From the NCBI GenBank assembly GCA_000708835.1, contig DF237025.1, positions 28,506-92,505 of the forward strand: a stretch of 64,000 bases of DNA. The letters run 5' to 3'. A model generated the notes under the pieces. That model was not told where the DNA came from. It saw only the letters and a list, made by a program, of their open reading frames with translations, and searched no databases. Both the position numbers and the translations under genes were made by a program. Shown here piece by piece: positions 59,635 to 64,000 of this stretch. Source of the DNA: Klebsormidium nitens. Its lineage: Eukaryota > Streptophyta > Klebsormidiophyceae > Klebsormidiales > Klebsormidiaceae. The number at the start of each line of letters is the position of its first letter. Position 1 is the first letter of the stretch.

Positions 59635-60062
59635 TTATTTCAACTTTATTGGACGATACACCCAAAGCATGTACGCGCTTGCGTAATGTGGCTGCCAAAA
59701 CTCCAGCGACCGTCCCATCTCTTTTCGCGCTGAGCCGCACGTTTTAAGCATTAAGAGAAGAGAAGAGTCAACGACGTCGTGATCCGAACCAGAGTTGGCA
59801 TTCACAAGTTCAAAGGCCTCAATCGATTTCTGATTGCAACAAGACTGACCTTCTTTGTGGCAGTTCATGTGGCCTCCAAGCGCCGTCGGCCTGTCAAACG
59901 CCTGCCCACAGAAACGACAGTTGTACACCTGTCCGGTTGGTTCTGCCACCTGTCCTTCTTTGGTTCGCCGCTTGCGGGGCTGCTCTTCGCCTGCGCGCGC
60001 ACAAATCGGAAAGATGCAGCTTCAGTGGACACTTCCAGAGCAGGCAATGGGGTTTGAGACAA

Positions 60063-60096
<34 letters not shown>

Positions 60097-62138
60097 GATT
60101 ATGGAACGCAGGAGACCTAAGTCTTCCTTGGATGGAGTGATCTGAGACCAATTTAAAACAGATACGTGAAGGACCAGGAGAAGCGCTGAGCTTGTGAACG
60201 AGCGTTTCAATACTGATTGCAGATTGTATTACCCGTTACCGCCAGAGAGATGAACGCCTTCCAAACGATAAAAGGTTCCCAATCTTCACATGAAGGCGAG
60301 GCTCCGACAATAAAGGCCCAAAACGACCAAACCATAAAAGGTAGAATGGGCTTCTCCGCCCACTTCGGAGTTAGCGGGGGAGAACGACCTGGAAATTGCA
60401 ATACAGTGACTAAGATCACGAAGTAAAGATCCAAGCTGATTGGTTCCTCACTGTCGTGCGAACTCTCTGCTCGTTTGTTCCCCTCCTTCGCCAACCTCAT
60501 CTCTTGCTCCAGATTCAGCGGCGGCGGAATGGCGAACGGCCTCGGAAGCACGTGCCAGGGCCGGAAAACCTGTCCCGCCCCGGGAGGCCCCTCCGGGACG
60601 ACCTCGGGGACCGGAACCGGAACCGGAAGCGGAAGCGGAACAGCGCCGCGCTGGGGGTCTCTGAAACCGGAAGGGAGAGCGACAGGATTCAATCTGGGCA
60701 CACCCCCCCGAACTGAAGTTTCTTCCGAACCGTGAACCCGTTGCTGGTACGCTCTGAAGGCGCCGAACAAGTTGCCTCCCTGTTGGGGATTTCCAGCCGC
60801 TTCTCCGCTCCGGTGGGTTCCGCCGGAAAGTGTCTGCCCCGCGAGATTTCCGTCGGTTGCATGCTCCGCCGCCGCTGCTAACACCTCTAACCGCGTCGCA
60901 CCGCCCGGTGTGCCGGTAGCGACCGGGCCCGTGAAGAACAGACCCCCCGAGTGCGGCAAGGTGCGCGTGAACGGGTCCGACGGCGGCCGCGGCGCGCCCT
61001 GCGCAGCCGCGCCCTCCGGAACCCCGACGGGGGGCGCCCACATGTCGACCGTCGGCCCCAGGAAACCCGTTCTGGGATCCACCACTTTGCAGAGCGTCAG
61101 CTTCCTTGCTTCGCCGCTTCGCGCCTCGTCACTCGGCGGCCGCGCGCGGCCAGCCGCGGTCGCCTCGTAGCCGCTGACGAACCCCGCCTGGAAAAGCTTC
61201 GAACCCGCTTCCAGGAGAGGGTTTTGCGACGCGGCCGGGGCGCTCTCTGCGGCCGCGGTCACCAGGTTTGGCCGCACCACCGTCATCCCAAAGTCGCGTT
61301 TCCGCCCCTCCTTCCCTAACCCCAAATCATAACCCGTGGTCGAGGCACCGCGCGCGCCCGGCCAGACGGGCATGCGCGCGGCAAAAGACCCCTGCGCGGG
61401 TGCGAGCGGCACCGCGGTCGCCTCCGCGCGCGCGCCCATCACAATAGCAGGGGGATGCGCGTGCTTGAGCGGCAACGCGATCGCGCCCGCGCGCGCGCTC
61501 GCGCCTTCCCGGGCCGCCTGCTCCATCGCCTGCTCTGCGGAGTTGAGATCCCAAACCGCGGGGGCTGCTGTCCGGCCCATGAAACCGCTTGGTACATTAG
61601 CAGATAAAACCTGTATCGTTTCTCTCTCCGGTACAAACCCCCGGGCAGGACCACGTGGCTCGAAACCCCTGCCATCACCGCCCGGTTCAAACCCCCTCCG
61701 AAAACTACCCGGTTGCAAACTCCGTGTAATCAAGCTCTGTTCCCCAAACCGCTCCACCTTTCCAGGTTCTTCGCGTCTCTCTTTATGTTGCGGTTGGCCT
61801 GCTTCAAAGGAGGTTCGCGGTCCGAAGCTGGGTGCCAGAGAATCAAACGTGACAGCGGAAGAGGGCTGGGAAAGCACCGGGCTCGAAGCGCGCTTCGACT
61901 GCTCCGTCGGCTGGTGACTCGCGGCCGCGTAGGGTTTTGGGACATGGTTTTTGGGGAACGTGAGAGCGCGCCGAAAAGGAGACAAGGGCCCGGTCTCAAG
62001 AGTGGCTAGGGTTAGCAGTTCCTGGACACTGCTCGAACGGGTGAAGTGTGCCTGTGGGGGTTTGGTTGCTTCTACAGGTTGGAGAGAGAAGCTGGGAACC
62101 TGGGGCCGTGACTCGTTCAGTTCGTCAGAGGCACCCAT
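59635..62138 (-). CDS. Single C2H2 zinc-finger protein (ALGGH type)
   Basis: Model: complement(join(59635..59990,60452..62138)), about 680 aa. Exon 1 is a long Pro/Ala/Gly-rich, probably disordered region with a DLN motif (VWDLNS) and a Pro-Val repeat coded by a GGAACC-type hexamer run. The donor GACA|GTGAGG (phase 1) joins the acceptor GCGCGCAG|GCGAAG. Exon 2 opens with a basic stretch (PRKRR, possible nuclear signal, about 567-571). It then carries one finger, C-x2-C-x12-H-x3-H (about 587-607), whose helix reads TALGGHMN, close to the plant QALGGH signature but with Thr for Gln. Plant proteins of this kind are transcription factors, often repressors. Exon 1's frame stays open past the donor to 60207, so an unspliced form lacking the finger (643 aa) is possible. 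Confidence 0.82.
60063..60097 (+). repeat. AGCAGG hexamer microsatellite in zinc-finger gene intron
   Basis: About five to six tandem gagcag units in the single intron, close to the acceptor of exon 2 on the minus strand. Confidence 0.9.
60604..60641 (-). repeat. GGAACC/GGAAGC hexamer repeat, coding
   Basis: ggaacc and ggaagc hexamers in tandem on the + strand. On the coding strand they give alternating Pro-Leu/Pro-Val in the disordered part of the zinc-finger protein. Confidence 0.8.
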
Positions 62139-63573
62139 CGAAGAACGGTTCCTGCAGAAGAGAGCTCGTTATCTGTACCAATGGACTCTCCTCGGAATCT
62201 TAAACTGCTTGAATATAGCACTCTAAAGTGCTTGAGGACATTGTGGACTCATCAAGCTTCTCTAAGCATTCACACATAAAGTCAATGCAATTCCTGGCGG
62301 TGAGAAAAAGAGAAGAGCCTTCGAGAAGATGCAAGGACTCGTCCACCTTCTCTTCAGATTCACATTCATCTTCAATGTATCTTTTTGGCACATCGAAGCT
62401 CTCTGCTTCGTTGTTTACAAGCTCGAAGCTCTATCCCGAAGCTTAGATGTTCTCTAAGCTCCAGGCCTTAGAGAATATCTCTGGAGTAATGTAAGCAGGC
62501 AATTGGATTTTTTGGAAATCTTCGAACTTCAAAGTATTGAAAACTCCAGAAAAGGGGAGAAAAGAGAAAAAGTTGCACCATGTTTCTTCTTCAAGAAGCC
62601 CGAACTTCTTTAAGCAGGGTTCCAAGATCTGGGGATCGATCCAGAAGCAAGCAAACATGGACTAGAGGGCCCTTGCCTTCTTGCATCTTTTGCCTTCGTC
62701 TAATCTGCCACAGTCACGTTGTCAAAATGCCGATGTCCTGGCTCGTTCTCTCTCCGAATGATCCGCAGCCAACTTTCCTCCCAACTCGAGCATCCACCGA
62801 AAGTCCTTCTGAAAACAGGGCAGACCAGATTGATGCAACCCTCACCTTGCAGAGAACCTCAGCTTGCTGTTGCTCTCCCCATCCTCCACTCTCGGGGGCT
62901 CTTTTCCCCCACTGCTAGGTGGTGCCAAGGAAAGATCTGTCGAAACTCCACCCCCAGACCATTCTCTCGGAATATTTTCGAGGGTTTCCCCCTCATGCAT
63001 GCTGCGACCTACGCTCCCGACCCTCTCAAGAAGGACTTGCTCTGGTCGCAAAAGCTCCGAGGGAAAGGCTTGCTGTTCTACCATCTGCGCGATCTAGCAT
63101 ACTTGCTCGCTAGCTGCGCTCTCAGGTTGAACGCCAACAGCCAGCTTTGCCACGAAGCAAGATTCTCGTCTCGACAAAATTAGGCCCTGTGCTATAGCCT
63201 ATGGGTGGGCGCTCAGATTTTCCCAGACGCCACCCAAAAGTTTCAAAAGTGCTGAAAGTTCAATTCTTGATGGGGCTGCCTCTTAGCAAGCCCCAAGGTC
63301 ACCTTCTGCTTCTTTCTAAAAGGCCTATCCTTCGAAGTCGGCGCAAGCACCCGCTAGAGAGAACCATGTGTTTCAAACCCAATCTTTCAAGTGGGGATTT
63401 TTTCGAAGTTTGGGCTCTGCTACTTCGCTCACGTCCTAGGATGCTGCAGCTGCTGGAGAAGCGCCAAACCCTGAGCTCAGCAGGAGAGATTCTTTGAATC
63501 TTCTTCTTCCACGTAAGTTGCTCCCTACTCCGTTACTTCGAATAAGACACAGGTCACACTCAGAAGACTTCAG
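62139..63573. other. Intergenic, no confident gene
   Basis: The sequence upstream of the zinc-finger gene is A/T-richer than its neighbour. It contains clustered HindIII-like words (aagctt, gaagct, taagct) between 62250 and 62460. Minus frames at 62200-62391 and 62443-62658 look weakly protein-like but lack splice context and family resemblance. Confidence 0.4.
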
Positions 63574-63918
63574 TTAACTGCTCTGGTTCTTCCTGGTTAG
63601 TACCGCACTTTGGATCATTTCCTGCTCCGTCAGAACGACGACGTTGCGTGACATGCGGGCATCGTCGATCCTCCTTTCATTTAATTCTCCCATGCTCCAA
63701 CTTCGTGCATGCTTCAAGGATACGGACAAAATGACGGCGTGACGTTCTACGGAAGCGTGTGCCTGCGTGTTGCCAGAACAGGCTCGGTCATTTAATATCA
63801 GGGAATCTGTGAATCGCATATGCACGTCCCAGAACCTGAAACGCTTGGAGAATAGCATGTTGTGTTCGTATTCAACGCACCAGAGGCGTCTTGAGTGGGC
63901 TGAATTGCGCACATGGCT
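63574..63918 (-). CDS. Possible exon of a gene running off the right edge
   Basis: A good acceptor (tcctcttttccccacag) ends just before 63918 on the minus strand. It is followed by an open frame of about 115 codons to a stop at 63574 (RLWCVEYEHNMLF, FRFWDVHMRF). I do not recognise it, and the rest of the gene would lie beyond the window. The frame is uncertain because another phase is open for about 40 codons. Confidence 0.25.
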   Translation of the reverse strand, partial: SHVRNSAHSRRLWCVEYEHNMLFSKRFRFWDVHMRFTDSLILNDRACSGNTQAHASVERHAVILSVSLKHARSWSMGELNERRIDDARMSRNVVVLTEQEMIQSAVLTRKNQSS

Positions 63919-64000
63919 CTGTGGGGAAAAGAGGATATGGGTTAGTGCTTTGGATCAGCGGAAGATGCCGCAGCCACAGGGAGCTTTGGCTCCAAACAGG

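Noticed and set aside
60448-61554. Several long frames opposite the zinc-finger exon 1
   Set aside because: They are mirror frames of a GC-rich coding exon. Only the frame 62138 to 60452 joins in phase to the finger exon.

Overview
The window is nuclear DNA from a photosynthetic eukaryote of the green lineage. Genes are broken by many short spliceosomal introns (about 55 modelled), base composition is near balanced, and the gene set is plant-like: a plastid chaperonin beta subunit, the galactolipid remodelling enzyme SFR2, PDAT, a dirigent-like protein, an ALGGH-type C2H2 zinc-finger protein and complex N-glycan GnTII. SFR2 and a dirigent-like gene together point to a streptophyte. The compact introns and composition suggest a charophyte alga such as Klebsormidium, but that name is a guess I could not test.

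Layout, left to right: plastid-type alpha/beta hydrolase (-, 493-4882); small membrane/coiled-coil protein (+, 5365-6119); SFR2 (-, 7369-13587); PDAT (+, 14174-23019); dirigent-like protein (-, 24161-25672); GnTII (-, 26961-30904, with two homopolymer frameshifts); large coiled-coil protein (+, 32141-37776); RecN-type ATPase with a long N-terminal extension (+, 38676-47745); APC11 (-, 48995-50397); plastid Cpn60 beta (+, 51077-57734); C2H2 zinc-finger protein (-, 59635-62138); a possible partial exon (-) at the right edge. Exon junctions were placed by hand from GT/GC-AG signals, reading phase and family similarity. For SFR2, PDAT, Cpn60 beta, APC11, RecN and the zinc-finger gene every junction keeps phase, so these models are strong.

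Four neighbouring pairs are head-to-head. The most suggestive is SFR2/PDAT, start codons 586 bp apart: SFR2 releases diacylglycerol from galactolipid, and PDAT turns diacylglycerol into triacylglycerol. Two palindromic G-boxes lie between them.

The main structural observation is that many introns carry tandem, decayed copies of the edge of the neighbouring exon together with its splice site ('exon echoes', period about 100-175 bp). They occur in at least five genes (alpha/beta hydrolase, PDAT four times, RecN four times, Cpn60 beta, and a shorter-period version in SFR2). The copy that keeps phase and conserved sequence is always the outermost one, and the extra copies lie inside the intron. 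This looks like a recurrent mode of intron growth in this genome.
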